Notes under the pieces: model-generated
Databases searched by the model: none
What the model was told of the DNA's origin: nothing
What the model saw: the letters and a program-made list of their open reading frames with translations, nothing else
Part shown: positions 16,892 to 24,915 of the stretch, piece after piece
Numbering within the stretch: the stretch's first letter is position 1
How the letters are laid out: each line of letters begins with the position of its first letter
Assembly (NCBI RefSeq): GCF_018531495.1
Contig: NZ_JAHDTI010000019.1
Coordinates: 124,001-188,000, forward strand
Length of the DNA: 64,000 nucleotides
Direction: 5' to 3'
Source: Nonomuraea sediminis
GTDB lineage: Bacteria; Actinomycetota; Actinomycetes; Streptosporangiales; Streptosporangiaceae
Translations under genes and position numbers: made by a program

Positions 16892-18358
16892 TCATCTGCG
16901 CTCGACCGGGGTGACCAGCCCGGACTCGTAGGCGGCGACCACCAGCTGGGCCCGGTCGAACAGGCCGAGGTGATCGAGCAGCCACGCCACCTCGCCCGCG
17001 ACCTCGGGCTCGGGTACGGCCAGCGTGCGGGCGATCTGACGGTTGGTCAACCCCCTGGCCACCAGCTTGAGCAGGTCCAGCCGGGCGTCGGACAGGCCCG
17101 CCAGGTTGGCCGGCGCGTCCGGGTCCGGCCTGCCGGCGAAGGCGGAGATCAGGCGCGCGGTCATCGCCGGGTCGATCAGCGCGTCCCCGGCGGCGGCCGC
17201 CCGGATCGCGGCCAGCAGCTGCTCGGGCGCCGAGGTCTTCAGCACGAACCCGCTGACGCCCGCGCGCAGCGCCGCGTAGAGGTTCTCGTCGGTGCCGAAC
17301 GTGGTCATGATGATGACCTTGGGCGGCTCGGGATCGGCCAGGATCCGCCGCGCCGCGGCCAGCCCGTCCAGATACGGCATCTGGATGTCCATCAGCACCA
17401 CGTCCGGCCGCTCCCGGCGGACCGCCGCGATCGCCTCCTCGCCGTTGGCCGCCTCGGCCGCCAGCTCGAACCCGGGCTCCCCGTCCAGCATCGCCCGGAA
17501 CCCGGCCCGCACCAGCGCCTGGTCGTCGGCCACCACGACCCGCAGCTGCCCCTGGTGCGACGCGGGCACGGGCTCGGCGACCTCCTCGAGCCGCTGGGCC
17601 AGCATGTCGGCCTCCAGCCGCTGCAGCCCGCTCGACAGGTCCAGCCCCAGCTCGTCGCGCCACACCGAGCGCGCCCGCCGCAGCGCCGCCAGCGCGTCCC
17701 CCTGCCGCCCCGTCCGGTACAGGCCCAGGGCCAGCAGCCGCCAGGCCTCCTCCCGCAGCGGATGGCCGCTGGCGTGCGCCTCCAGGTCGGCCACCAGGTC
17801 GGTGGCCCGCCCGAGCGCCAGCCCGGCGTCGGCGCGCCGCTCCACCGCGATCAGCCGCAACTCCTCCAGGCGCCCCGCCTCGGTCGCCGCCCACGCCAGG
17901 TCCGTGAACTCGGCCAGCGCCGGCCCGCGCCACAGCGCCAGCGCGCCGTCCATCGCCGCCCAGACCGAGGCGGGCGACCCCTCGCCCGACTTCACCAGCG
18001 ACTCGAAGCGCCAGGCGTCCACCTCGTCGGGCGCGGCCCGCAGCGCGTACCCGGGCGGCGCGCTGACCAGCACCCCCGCCTCCTCGCGCGGCGCCCGCTC
18101 GGGCTCGAGCACCCGCCGCAGCCGCGAGACGTATCCCTGGATCGTCGACAGCGCCTGCGCGGGCGGCCGTCCCGGCCAGAGCTCGTCGATGAGCGTGTTC
18201 ACCGGTACGGCGCGGCCGCCCGCGACGAGGAGCCGGGCGAGCACCGCGCGCTGGCGCTGCCCGCCGAGGTCGATGGGGGCTCCGTCGTTCCAGGCCTGGA
18301 ACGGTCCGAGCACATTGAAGGTCACCATGGCAGGCAAAAGCGTAAACGTTCCCGGCAT
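16892..18358 (-). CDS. BTAD-receiver-LuxR-type HTH fusion regulator
   Basis: 488 residues in three parts. Residues 11-110 are an OmpR-like winged helix of the SARP/AfsR kind (FNVLGPFQAW ... RQRAVLARLLV ... LIDELWPG). Residues 112-260 are a BTAD domain. Residues 272-385 are a NarL-type receiver with acidic DD at 278-279, phospho-acceptor D324 in VLMDIQMPYLDG, T352 and K374. Residues 420-486 are a LuxR-like HTH (LSDARLDLLKLVARGLTNRQIARTLAV). It therefore has two DNA-binding domains around a receiver. The histidine kinase gene directly upstream on the same strand (19 bp between) is its obvious partner. Start is ATG 18358, or ATG 18328 (MVTFNVLGPF). Confidence 0.88.
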   Translation of the reverse strand: MPGTFTLLPAMVTFNVLGPFQAWNDGAPIDLGGQRQRAVLARLLVAGGRAVPVNTLIDELWPGRPPAQALSTIQGYVSRLRRVLEPERAPREEAGVLVSAPPGYALRAAPDEVDAWRFESLVKSGEGSPASVWAAMDGALALWRGPALAEFTDLAWAATEAGRLEELRLIAVERRADAGLALGRATDLVADLEAHASGHPLREEAWRLLALGLYRTGRQGDALAALRRARSVWRDELGLDLSSGLQRLEADMLAQRLEEVAEPVPASHQGQLRVVVADDQALVRAGFRAMLDGEPGFELAAEAANGEEAIAAVRRERPDVVLMDIQMPYLDGLAAARRILADPEPPKVIIMTTFGTDENLYAALRAGVSGFVLKTSAPEQLLAAIRAAAAGDALIDPAMTARLISAFAGRPDPDAPANLAGLSDARLDLLKLVARGLTNRQIARTLAVPEPEVAGEVAWLLDHLGLFDRAQLVVAAYESGLVTPVERR

Positions 18359-18377
18359 TTAGTGATATGGCGTCTTT

Positions 18378-20252
18378 TCACAGTGGTAGCTCCGCGTGGA
18401 CGACGGTCCCTCCGCCCCGGCGCCCGCGCACCACGCACGTCCCGCCCAGCTCGGCCGCGCGCTCCCGCATGGAGCTCATGCCGACCCCCGCCCGCGCGTC
18501 CGCCGGCAGCCCCTTCCCGTCGTCGGACACCGTGACGCGCAGCCGGGTGTCACGTTCCAGCCGGACCTCGATCCTGGTGGCGTCGGCGTGCTTGCGCGCG
18601 TTGGTGAGCGCCTCCTGGACGATGCGGTAGGTCGCCACCTCCACCGCCGCGGGCAGCCCGTCCAGGTCCCCTGCCGTCCGCACGGGTCCGAAGGCCAGCC
18701 GCTCGACGGCTCCCGCCAGGCCCAGCTCGTCCAGGGCGGGGGGACGCAGGCCGTACACCAGCTGCCTGACGTCGCCCGTGACGGCGTCCATGCCCGCGCG
18801 CAGGTCCGTCAGCAGCCGCTCGGCCTGGTCGGGGGAGCGGCGCACCGACATGCGCGCCACGTTGATCGTCATGGCCATCGCCGACAGCGACTGGCCCAGG
18901 CCGTCGTGCAGGTCGCGGCGCAGGCGCCGGCGCTCCTCCTCGCGCACGCGGAGGATGTGCTCGCGCGAGCGCTGCAGCGCCGCCGTCAGCCGTACGGCGT
19001 GCGCGGCGTCGGCGATGTACGGCGTGAGCGTCGCGATCACCCGCTCGTCGTGCGCGGCAGGGAACCGGCGGCGCTCGGTGGGGCCGATCAGCAGCAGCCC
19101 GACCGGCTCGCCGTGCCAGACCAGCGCCACGGTCCTGGCGGGCCGTCCCAGCGTGCCCGACGTGGTGACCGTCCCGTCGACGTCCACGGCGGCGCCCGTC
19201 ACCGACAGGCCCTCGACCAGCACGTCCAGCGTGGCCAGCAGACCGTGGCCGGGGTCGGCGTGCTGCAGCCGGTGCTTGAGCCGCCCCGCCAGCGCCTGCG
19301 GGTCGCCGGTGCTGCCGTACAGCAGCCGGTCGACGCCGCGCAGCAGCAGGCGCCGCATCGGCAGGAAGAACGCCCCGGCGAACAGGGCCGCCGCCAGCCC
19401 GGCGGAGCGGTCCACCCCGGACAGCAGCAGCGTGGAGGCGCCGCTCGCCGCCACGTACACGCCGGCGATCACGATGGCCAGCCCGGTGCCGACCAGCGCC
19501 CTGCTGATCAGCGTGTCGATGCCGAACAGCCGGTAACGCAGCACCGCCACCGCGATGGCCGCGGGGATCAGCGGGATCGCCGGCGTGGCCAGCCACCACA
19601 CCGGATCGCCGATCATCCACGGGACCAGCAGCGCGGGGAGCGTGACCACCAGCCACATCAGCTGCCGCCGCTCGGCGGGATCGGCGCGGCGGAAGCGGAT
19701 GGCCAGCGACACGAACGCCAGCCCCATCGCGGCCGCCACCACCACCTGGGCGGCCTGCCTGCCGCCCGGCACGGGGAGCAGCTTGGCCGCCCAGTCCAGC
19801 CCCATGCCCGCCACGGCCAGCACGACGACCCACCGCCACCGCCGCGACAGCAGCGCGCCCGTCGGATAGAGCAGAGGCAGCAGCACGCCGAGCGCCAGCG
19901 TGCAGGCGTTCCACGTCAAGCCCACCACCGGCCAGTCCGCGGGCGAGTCGCCGAGCAGCCGCGCGGTGTTGGCGGACAGGATGTTGGCCGCCGAGGCCAG
20001 CCCGCCCAGGCACAGCAGCCACCCGATGACCAGCCTCGGCCTGCTGTGCACCAGGATCGCCCCGAAGACGGGGAACGCGGTCCCCGCCATGTCCTCGGGG
20101 GCGAACGGCAGCGGCGTGTAGGGCGAGGGCGGCAGCTGGGCCGTCACCCAGATGTCGGCCAGCTCCAGCACGACCGCCAGCGTGGCCAGCCCGATGGCCA
20201 TGCCCCTGGCCGAAGTGATCCGCACCCGGGGAACGTACCGGGGCGGGACCAA
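18378..20252 (-). CDS. Membrane histidine kinase, NarL/DesK class
   Basis: 624 residues. There are about eight membrane helices in residues 15-300, then a GAF-like linker (335-425). A HisKA_3 dimerisation helix with REEERRRLRRDLHDGLGQS has phospho-acceptor H449. A C-terminal HATPase_c has VQEALTNARKHA (N box), VSDDGKGLP (G1) and GVGMSSMRERAAELGG (G2). All catalytic motifs are intact. It pairs with the receiver fusion gene 19 bp downstream. The start given is TTG 20252; GTG about ten codons in is equally possible. The signal sensed is unknown. Confidence 0.92.
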   Translation of the reverse strand: MVPPRYVPRVRITSARGMAIGLATLAVVLELADIWVTAQLPPSPYTPLPFAPEDMAGTAFPVFGAILVHSRPRLVIGWLLCLGGLASAANILSANTARLLGDSPADWPVVGLTWNACTLALGVLLPLLYPTGALLSRRWRWVVVLAVAGMGLDWAAKLLPVPGGRQAAQVVVAAAMGLAFVSLAIRFRRADPAERRQLMWLVVTLPALLVPWMIGDPVWWLATPAIPLIPAAIAVAVLRYRLFGIDTLISRALVGTGLAIVIAGVYVAASGASTLLLSGVDRSAGLAAALFAGAFFLPMRRLLLRGVDRLLYGSTGDPQALAGRLKHRLQHADPGHGLLATLDVLVEGLSVTGAAVDVDGTVTTSGTLGRPARTVALVWHGEPVGLLLIGPTERRRFPAAHDERVIATLTPYIADAAHAVRLTAALQRSREHILRVREEERRRLRRDLHDGLGQSLSAMAMTINVARMSVRRSPDQAERLLTDLRAGMDAVTGDVRQLVYGLRPPALDELGLAGAVERLAFGPVRTAGDLDGLPAAVEVATYRIVQEALTNARKHADATRIEVRLERDTRLRVTVSDDGKGLPADARAGVGMSSMRERAAELGGTCVVRGRRGGGTVVHAELPL

Positions 20253-20270
20253 TATTGGATCAAAATTTGC

Positions 20271-21473
20271 TCAATGAGCTGACCTGCGGCGGATCGCCGG
20301 GCCGAGCGCCAGCATGGCGACGGCCGAGATCACGCCGATCGCGCCCATCGTGAACCACATCGGACCCTGCCCGAGCGCGAGCAGCCGGCTGCCGAGCACC
20401 GGCGCCAGCACCGCCGCCGCCGACCAGGCGAACCCGAACAGCCCGGCGTACCGGCCGCGCAGGTGCTCCGGAGCGAGCGCCGCCACGATGGCCGCCGGGA
20501 TCCCGGCCGTGACCACCTCGCCCGCGGTCCACACCACGATCGACACCGCGAACCACTCCACCGAGGTGACGAACGCCGTCAGGGCGAACCCGACGCCTAT
20601 CCCCGCCAGCCCGAGCGCGAACATCCGCGACGGGTCGCGACGCCCCAGCCAGTCGGACACCAGCGGCTGCACGATCACGATCAGCACGCCGTTGAGCGCC
20701 AGCGCCGCCCCCAGCTCGCCGGTCGTCAGCCCGGCCAGCTTGGTCATCGCCACCGGCAGCATCGTGAACGACTGCGAGTAGACGACCGCGTCGCCCAGCA
20801 CCACCAGCGTGAAGGCGATCATCAGCCGGTCGCGCAGCACCACGCCGAACCCGCCCTCCGCGTGCCCGACCTCCGGCCGCGTCTCGGGCACGGCCCGCCA
20901 CACCAGCACGGCGAAGATCACGCACGTGGCCGCGTCGAACCAGAACAGCCAGACGAACCCCGCCTCCGCCAGCCACCCGCCCGCGGTCATCCCGACCGAG
21001 TAGCCCAGGTTGATCGCCCAGAACAGCAGCCCGTAGGCGCGCGGCCGCTCGGCCGGCGAGACCAGGTCGGCCACCAGGGCGCTCGAGGCGGGCCGGTAGG
21101 CGTCCACCACCAGCCCGAGCAGGAACATGGACACCAGGATCGCGGGCAGCGTCGTGCTGTAACCCAGCGCCAGCATGGTCGCCGCGGTGGCCAGCATCGA
21201 CCCGGCCAGCGTGGCCCGCCGCCCGACCCTGTCGGTCAGGATCCCCGCGGTCACCTGCGACAGCAGCGACCCGGCGCCGAAGACCGCCATCACCAGTCCG
21301 GCCGCGGCCAACGACAGCCCGCGGGCCTGCGTCAGGTACACCCCGGTGAACGGCACCACCATCGTGCCGAGCCGGTTCACGAGCGAGCCGGTCCACAGGG
21401 CCCAGAACGGCCGGGGCAGGCCCCCCACCTTGGAACGCCAGAAAGACGGCCTGTTCGCGAGAGCGTTTGTCAC
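20271..21473 (-). CDS. MFS transporter
   Basis: 400 residues, 12 predicted helices. Helix 1 is FWALWTGSLVNRLGTMVVPFTGVYL, and motif A is GILTDRVGRRATL in the 2-3 loop. The middle loop is GHAEGGFGVVLRDRLM. It resembles YdhP/MdtH-like proton-drug antiporters. The stop is 18 bp upstream of the histidine-kinase start on the same strand, but it faces the ArsR-type regulator divergently (61 bp apart), which is its more likely regulator. Confidence 0.9.
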   Translation of the reverse strand: MTNALANRPSFWRSKVGGLPRPFWALWTGSLVNRLGTMVVPFTGVYLTQARGLSLAAAGLVMAVFGAGSLLSQVTAGILTDRVGRRATLAGSMLATAATMLALGYSTTLPAILVSMFLLGLVVDAYRPASSALVADLVSPAERPRAYGLLFWAINLGYSVGMTAGGWLAEAGFVWLFWFDAATCVIFAVLVWRAVPETRPEVGHAEGGFGVVLRDRLMIAFTLVVLGDAVVYSQSFTMLPVAMTKLAGLTTGELGAALALNGVLIVIVQPLVSDWLGRRDPSRMFALGLAGIGVGFALTAFVTSVEWFAVSIVVWTAGEVVTAGIPAAIVAALAPEHLRGRYAGLFGFAWSAAAVLAPVLGSRLLALGQGPMWFTMGAIGVISAVAMLALGPAIRRRSAH

Positions 21474-21534
21474 GCGTCCAAGCGTCGAGGGCGCGTATAT
21501 GCCCGCGCGAACGATTTAGGGCAGACTAAAAGCT

Positions 21535-22509
21535 GTGTCCGTGATGTGGGTGCTGAAGCCGGAAGACGTGGCCAGGATCAGGTTCGCCTTCTCCCCGTTG
21601 TGGGAGCTGGTCGCCAGCCTCCGCACCCTGCAGGACCCGGCCCGCCAGTCGGTCCACTTGCCCTGGATCAAGGCCGTCCGCCCGCGCCTGGCCGAACTCG
21701 ACCTGGCCGAACTGTTCGCACTGATCCCACCCAAGGGCTACCTGGCCGACTTCCTCACCCCGCCGCCGGACACGCCGCTGCCCGACTTCGCCGCCGAACT
21801 GGACCGGGTACGGCTGACGCCGCCCGACCGGGTCGCCACCGAGGCGCGCCACGTCAAGGGCACCGACCCCGCGATCATCGACCGCATCGTGGCCGACCCC
21901 GCCGGGGCCGTCGCCCGCGTGACCGAGGCGCTGCGCGCCTACTGGGAGGCCTGCTTCGCCGAGTTCTGGCCCCGCGTCTACGGGCTGCTCGAACGCGACG
22001 TGCTGCGCAGGTCGCGGCAGCTGGCCCAGGGAGGGGCCAAGGCGCTGTTCGCCGCGCTCGACCCCGCCGTCAACTGGACGGGGGAGCAGCTGATCGTCGA
22101 CAGGCCCTGGTGCGAGACCGGCGGCCTGCACGGCGACGGGCTGGTGCTGGTGCCCACCGCGTTCTACTGGCCGTCGGTCGCGGTGATGTCGGCCCCTTAC
22201 CAGTCGACGCTCGTCTACCCGGTGCTCGGCGTCGGCACGCTGTGGGAGCAAGGCCCGCCGCCCGCCCCGGGGGCGCTGGCGGCGCTCATCGGGCGCAGCC
22301 GGGCCCAGATCCTGCTCGCGCTGGCCGAACCCACCACCACCTCGGCGCTGGCCGGGCGGATGTCGCTCACCCCCGGCGCGGTCAGCCAGCACCTCGGCGT
22401 GCTCAGCGACGGCGGGCTCGCGGTCGGCATGCGCGTCGGCAAGCAGGTCGTCTACCGCCGCACCCCCACCGGCGACGCCCTGGCCGCCGGCTCCGCTCCG
22501 GTGTCCTAG
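21535..22509 (+). CDS. ArsR/SmtB-type winged-helix regulator with N-terminal DUF5937-like domain
   Basis: 324 residues. Residues 1-235 match the long actinobacterial DUF5937-type region (RIRFAFSPLWELVASLRTLQDP ... WPSVAVMSAPYQSTLVYPVLGVGTLWE). Residues 245-320 form a winged helix: GRSRAQILLALAEPTTTSALAGRMSLTPGAVSQHLGVLSDGGLAVGMRVGKQVVYRRT. No metal-binding Cys cluster is seen, so it is probably not a metal sensor. GTG 21535 is the start given. It is divergent from the MFS gene and probably represses it. The stop overlaps the convergent expansin-like gene in CTAG. Confidence 0.88.
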   Translation: MSVMWVLKPEDVARIRFAFSPLWELVASLRTLQDPARQSVHLPWIKAVRPRLAELDLAELFALIPPKGYLADFLTPPPDTPLPDFAAELDRVRLTPPDRVATEARHVKGTDPAIIDRIVADPAGAVARVTEALRAYWEACFAEFWPRVYGLLERDVLRRSRQLAQGGAKALFAALDPAVNWTGEQLIVDRPWCETGGLHGDGLVLVPTAFYWPSVAVMSAPYQSTLVYPVLGVGTLWEQGPPPAPGALAALIGRSRAQILLALAEPTTTSALAGRMSLTPGAVSQHLGVLSDGGLAVGMRVGKQVVYRRTPTGDALAAGSAPVS

Positions 22510-23252
22510 CAGCTGCGCTTGACCGGGGTCGCGGCGATCGTCGGCAGCGGGACCGCTCTGGCGCTGCCGTACAGGAAGACGGCCGAGCGCTGGATCTGGC
22601 CGGGCAGCAGGTCCAGATCGCCGACCTGCTTGCGGTGGCCGCGCACGTCGGTCACGCGGAAGGTGAACGGGCCGTCGCCCGCGCCTCTGGCCGCCACCCA
22701 CGAGCCGTCCGCGCGCCGCTTCATCGCCCGCCAGTGGTCGTCGACCCGCACGTCCACGCTGTGCAGCGGGTTGCCGTGATCGACCACCTGGACGGCCAGC
22801 CAGTCCTGCGTGGACCCGCGCCTGATGCGGAACCCCAGCGGCTCGCGCAGCTGCGGATCCTTGACCTGGCGGTAGGTCACCGCGGTGACCGGGCGGCCGG
22901 GCTCGGCGATGCGGCCGTAGGCCGCCCGGCTCAGGTCCACCTCGCCGGCCCGGCAGTCCGCGCACGCCCCGGTGATCTGCACGCGGACCGTGCCCCGCGG
23001 TCCCGTGACGTCCAGGTAGCCGCCGCACGCCGCGGCCTCGCCGTACTCCTGGGGCGAGACCGACGCGTACAGGTCGGCCGGTGCGGCCGTGCACGCGACG
23101 GGAGTGGCCGCGCAGGCCGGGCCGCGGGCCAGGTACAGACTCCACAGCACGGCGCCGGTCACGCCGAGTACGGAGATCGTGGTGAGCCCTGGCCGTCGCC
23201 GTTTCCTTCTGTGCCGTGCCACGTTGAGTACATAGCGGAATCGGCCCGTCAC
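22506..23252 (-). CDS. Expansin-like secreted protein (double-psi barrel plus CBM63-like domain)
   Basis: 248 residues. A basic N-terminus and one hydrophobic segment (ISVLGVTGAVLWSLYLA) give an uncleaved or late-cleaved signal. Residues 60-145 match the expansin/EXLX1 D1 domain: YGEAAACGGYLDV, VQITGACADCRAGEVDLSRAAYGRIAEP, with the catalytic-type Asp in EVDLS. Residues 150-245 match the D2 cellulose-binding beta-sandwich (FRIRRGSTQDWLAVQVVDHGNPLHSVDV). By family it would loosen cell wall or plant polysaccharide without hydrolysis. Alternative starts downstream of 23252 exist (GTG codons near 23220). Confidence 0.85.
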   Translation of the reverse strand: MTGRFRYVLNVARHRRKRRRPGLTTISVLGVTGAVLWSLYLARGPACAATPVACTAAPADLYASVSPQEYGEAAACGGYLDVTGPRGTVRVQITGACADCRAGEVDLSRAAYGRIAEPGRPVTAVTYRQVKDPQLREPLGFRIRRGSTQDWLAVQVVDHGNPLHSVDVRVDDHWRAMKRRADGSWVAARGAGDGPFTFRVTDVRGHRKQVGDLDLLPGQIQRSAVFLYGSARAVPLPTIAATPVKRSC

Positions 23253-23253
23253 G

Positions 23254-24222
23254 TTACGTGTATCTGTTGGACTCCAGCAGCCAGTCGAGGTGGGCGCGGG
23301 GCGCGGCCAGGTAGGCGCAGGCGACCTTGCTGACGTCCCTGGACTGCTGGGGCGTCAGGGCCTCCAGCGGGATGCGCTTGGCGGCGCGGTGCATGTCGTG
23401 GCAGCGCTCGACGATCCTGTCCAGCACCCAGGCGACCGCCTCGCGCTGGTCCATGCGCAGCTCGTGCATCGCGATGACGACGAGGTTGTGCTGGTCGTCG
23501 CGCTCCTTGGCGCGCGAGGTGATGTCGTTGCACCAGGCGGTGGCGTCGATGCAGGCGTCCACCAGCTCGCGCCACGACTCGCTGCCCTGCAGCCACGCCG
23601 GCACCTCCACCCGCAGGCACGGCTCGACCAGGTCGAACAGGTACGGGCCCACGGTGCCGCGGCGCAGCGCCGGATACTCGGCCAGCGTGGGGATGCGCCC
23701 CGTGGCCCGGTTGGCCGCCTCGTCGCGGCAGGCGTCGTGCTGGCGGCGCAGGTTGAACGCGAAACGGGCCCGCCACTGGTCGCTCATCCTGGCGCTGGTC
23801 ACCCGCCACAGGTCGGCGAAGGCCGCCTCGATCGGATGCCCGCAGGCGCCCGCCAGGATGCCCTGGAACAGGTTCAGCGGCCTGGCGCCCTCGTCGAGCT
23901 CGTCGTCCAGGTTGAACAGCCACGTCAGCCACTGCGCGAACAGCGCGGCGGCGGCAGCGTCGAACTCGGCGAACACCCGCCCGGCGATGCGGTGGAAGCC
24001 GACGCCAGGGTCGGCCTGCATGCCGGTCCTGCGCGCCCAGTCGATGACCGCGGCCTCGATCGCGTACACGGCGGGGTGCATCCGGCATGGCACGCCCATC
24101 GCGGGCACCCGGTCCGTCAGCGGCAGCAGCGCCTCGGCGGGCGAGGTGCCCCTGCGCGGCGCGGGCAGCAGCGGTCTCCTGAGCACGGACCGCAGCGCGG
24201 ATCTCACGGACGCGATCATCAC
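23254..24222 (-). CDS. Class I terpene synthase (cyclase)
   Basis: 322 residues, the size of a bacterial sesqui- or diterpene cyclase. The metal motifs are intact: DDELD at 106-110 and the NSE triad NDITSRAKE at 232-240. A pyrophosphate-sensor-like Arg lies in ALRRGTVGPY (about 187), and a terminal RY pair in SNRYT (about 320) is typical of bacterial enzymes. It ionises a prenyl diphosphate with Mg2+ and cyclises it; the product is unknown. Its ATG (24222) overlaps the stop of the EF-hand gene as ATGA, so the pair is translationally coupled. No prenyltransferase or P450 gene lies nearby. Confidence 0.92.
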   Translation of the reverse strand: MMIASVRSALRSVLRRPLLPAPRRGTSPAEALLPLTDRVPAMGVPCRMHPAVYAIEAAVIDWARRTGMQADPGVGFHRIAGRVFAEFDAAAAALFAQWLTWLFNLDDELDEGARPLNLFQGILAGACGHPIEAAFADLWRVTSARMSDQWRARFAFNLRRQHDACRDEAANRATGRIPTLAEYPALRRGTVGPYLFDLVEPCLRVEVPAWLQGSESWRELVDACIDATAWCNDITSRAKERDDQHNLVVIAMHELRMDQREAVAWVLDRIVERCHDMHRAAKRIPLEALTPQQSRDVSKVACAYLAAPRAHLDWLLESNRYT

Positions 24223-24764
24223 AGGGGTCCGAAGAGCCAGTTGCCGGTGGCATGCGGGTCGTCGAGGCAGTAGTACTGCCAGGCCGCCAGGACCAGCTCG
24301 TCGGTGGTCAGTGTGCCCCTGCCGGTCCTGTCCAGCCGGTCGAAGGCCTCGTCCACGTCGTCGTAGGCGGCGCCGAAGGCGGTGATCATGGTGCGGAACT
24401 CCCGCGGTCCGATCAGCCCGTCGCCGTTGGTGTCGGCCAGCTCGGCCAGCGCCTCCGTGGTCGGCCTGAACACCTGGTCGTAGCGGTCGCCGGAGACGAA
24501 CGCCCAGGTCATGCCGGCGCGGAACTCCTCACGAGAGAGCCTCGAGTCGCCGTCGCGATCCAGCGCCTCCGCCAGGCTCCGCCAGATCCCGTCGAAGCCG
24601 TCCACGATCCTGCTGCCGGTGACCGAGGTGGGCGACTCCCCGAAGCCCACCAGGATGCGGGCCCCCAGGCCCAACACGTCCTCCCGGTCGATCTCACCGT
24701 CGCCGTCGGCGTCGATGTGGTCGAAGGCGCGATCCAGCTTGTGATCAAGCAGGTCGATGGCCAC
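24219..24764 (-). CDS. Four-EF-hand calcium-binding protein (calerythrin type)
   Basis: 181 residues from GTG 24764, which has GGAGG five bases upstream. The frame is open further up, but those residues are low-complexity and cover the glnA2 promoter. EF loops are at residues 18-29 (DADGDGEIDRED), 69-80 (DRDGDSRLSREE), 111-122 (DTNGDGLIGPRE) and 145-156 (DRTGRGTLTTDE). The first three have good Ca2+ ligands; the fourth is weak, with Gly at position 5. The length and layout match the sarcoplasmic/calerythrin-like EF proteins of actinomycetes. Coupled to the terpene synthase. Confidence 0.92.
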   Translation of the reverse strand: MAIDLLDHKLDRAFDHIDADGDGEIDREDVLGLGARILVGFGESPTSVTGSRIVDGFDGIWRSLAEALDRDGDSRLSREEFRAGMTWAFVSGDRYDQVFRPTTEALAELADTNGDGLIGPREFRTMITAFGAAYDDVDEAFDRLDRTGRGTLTTDELVLAAWQYYCLDDPHATGNWLFGPL

Positions 24765-24847
24765 GTTGCCTCCCCCGAGACTGATCTGCGTGATCACATT
24801 AGGTCGGGCCGGGGGGTTTGTCAGTGAGGCACGCACCGGTGAGGCTC

Positions 24848-24863
24848 GTAACGTGTGTGAAAC
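24848..24863 (+). promoter_or_regulatory. GlnR-box-like motif upstream of glnA2
   Basis: GTAAC (24848-24852), six bases, GAAAC (24859-24863): an exact match to one a-b half of the actinobacterial GlnR consensus gTnAc-n6-GaAAc. It lies 52 bases before the glnA2 start. A second half is not apparent. Confidence 0.55.
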
Positions 24864-24915
24864 ACTGACACGGCATTCTGGTACTTGACCAGTACTGTCT
24901 GCTTGAGGGGATGCC

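Noticed and set aside
15002-18535. Very long open frame on the plus strand, antisense to nadE and the BTAD-receiver gene
   Set aside because: It mirrors the genes on the other strand, is full of Arg/Gly/Pro/His low-complexity protein, and resembles no family. It is a by-product of high GC third positions.
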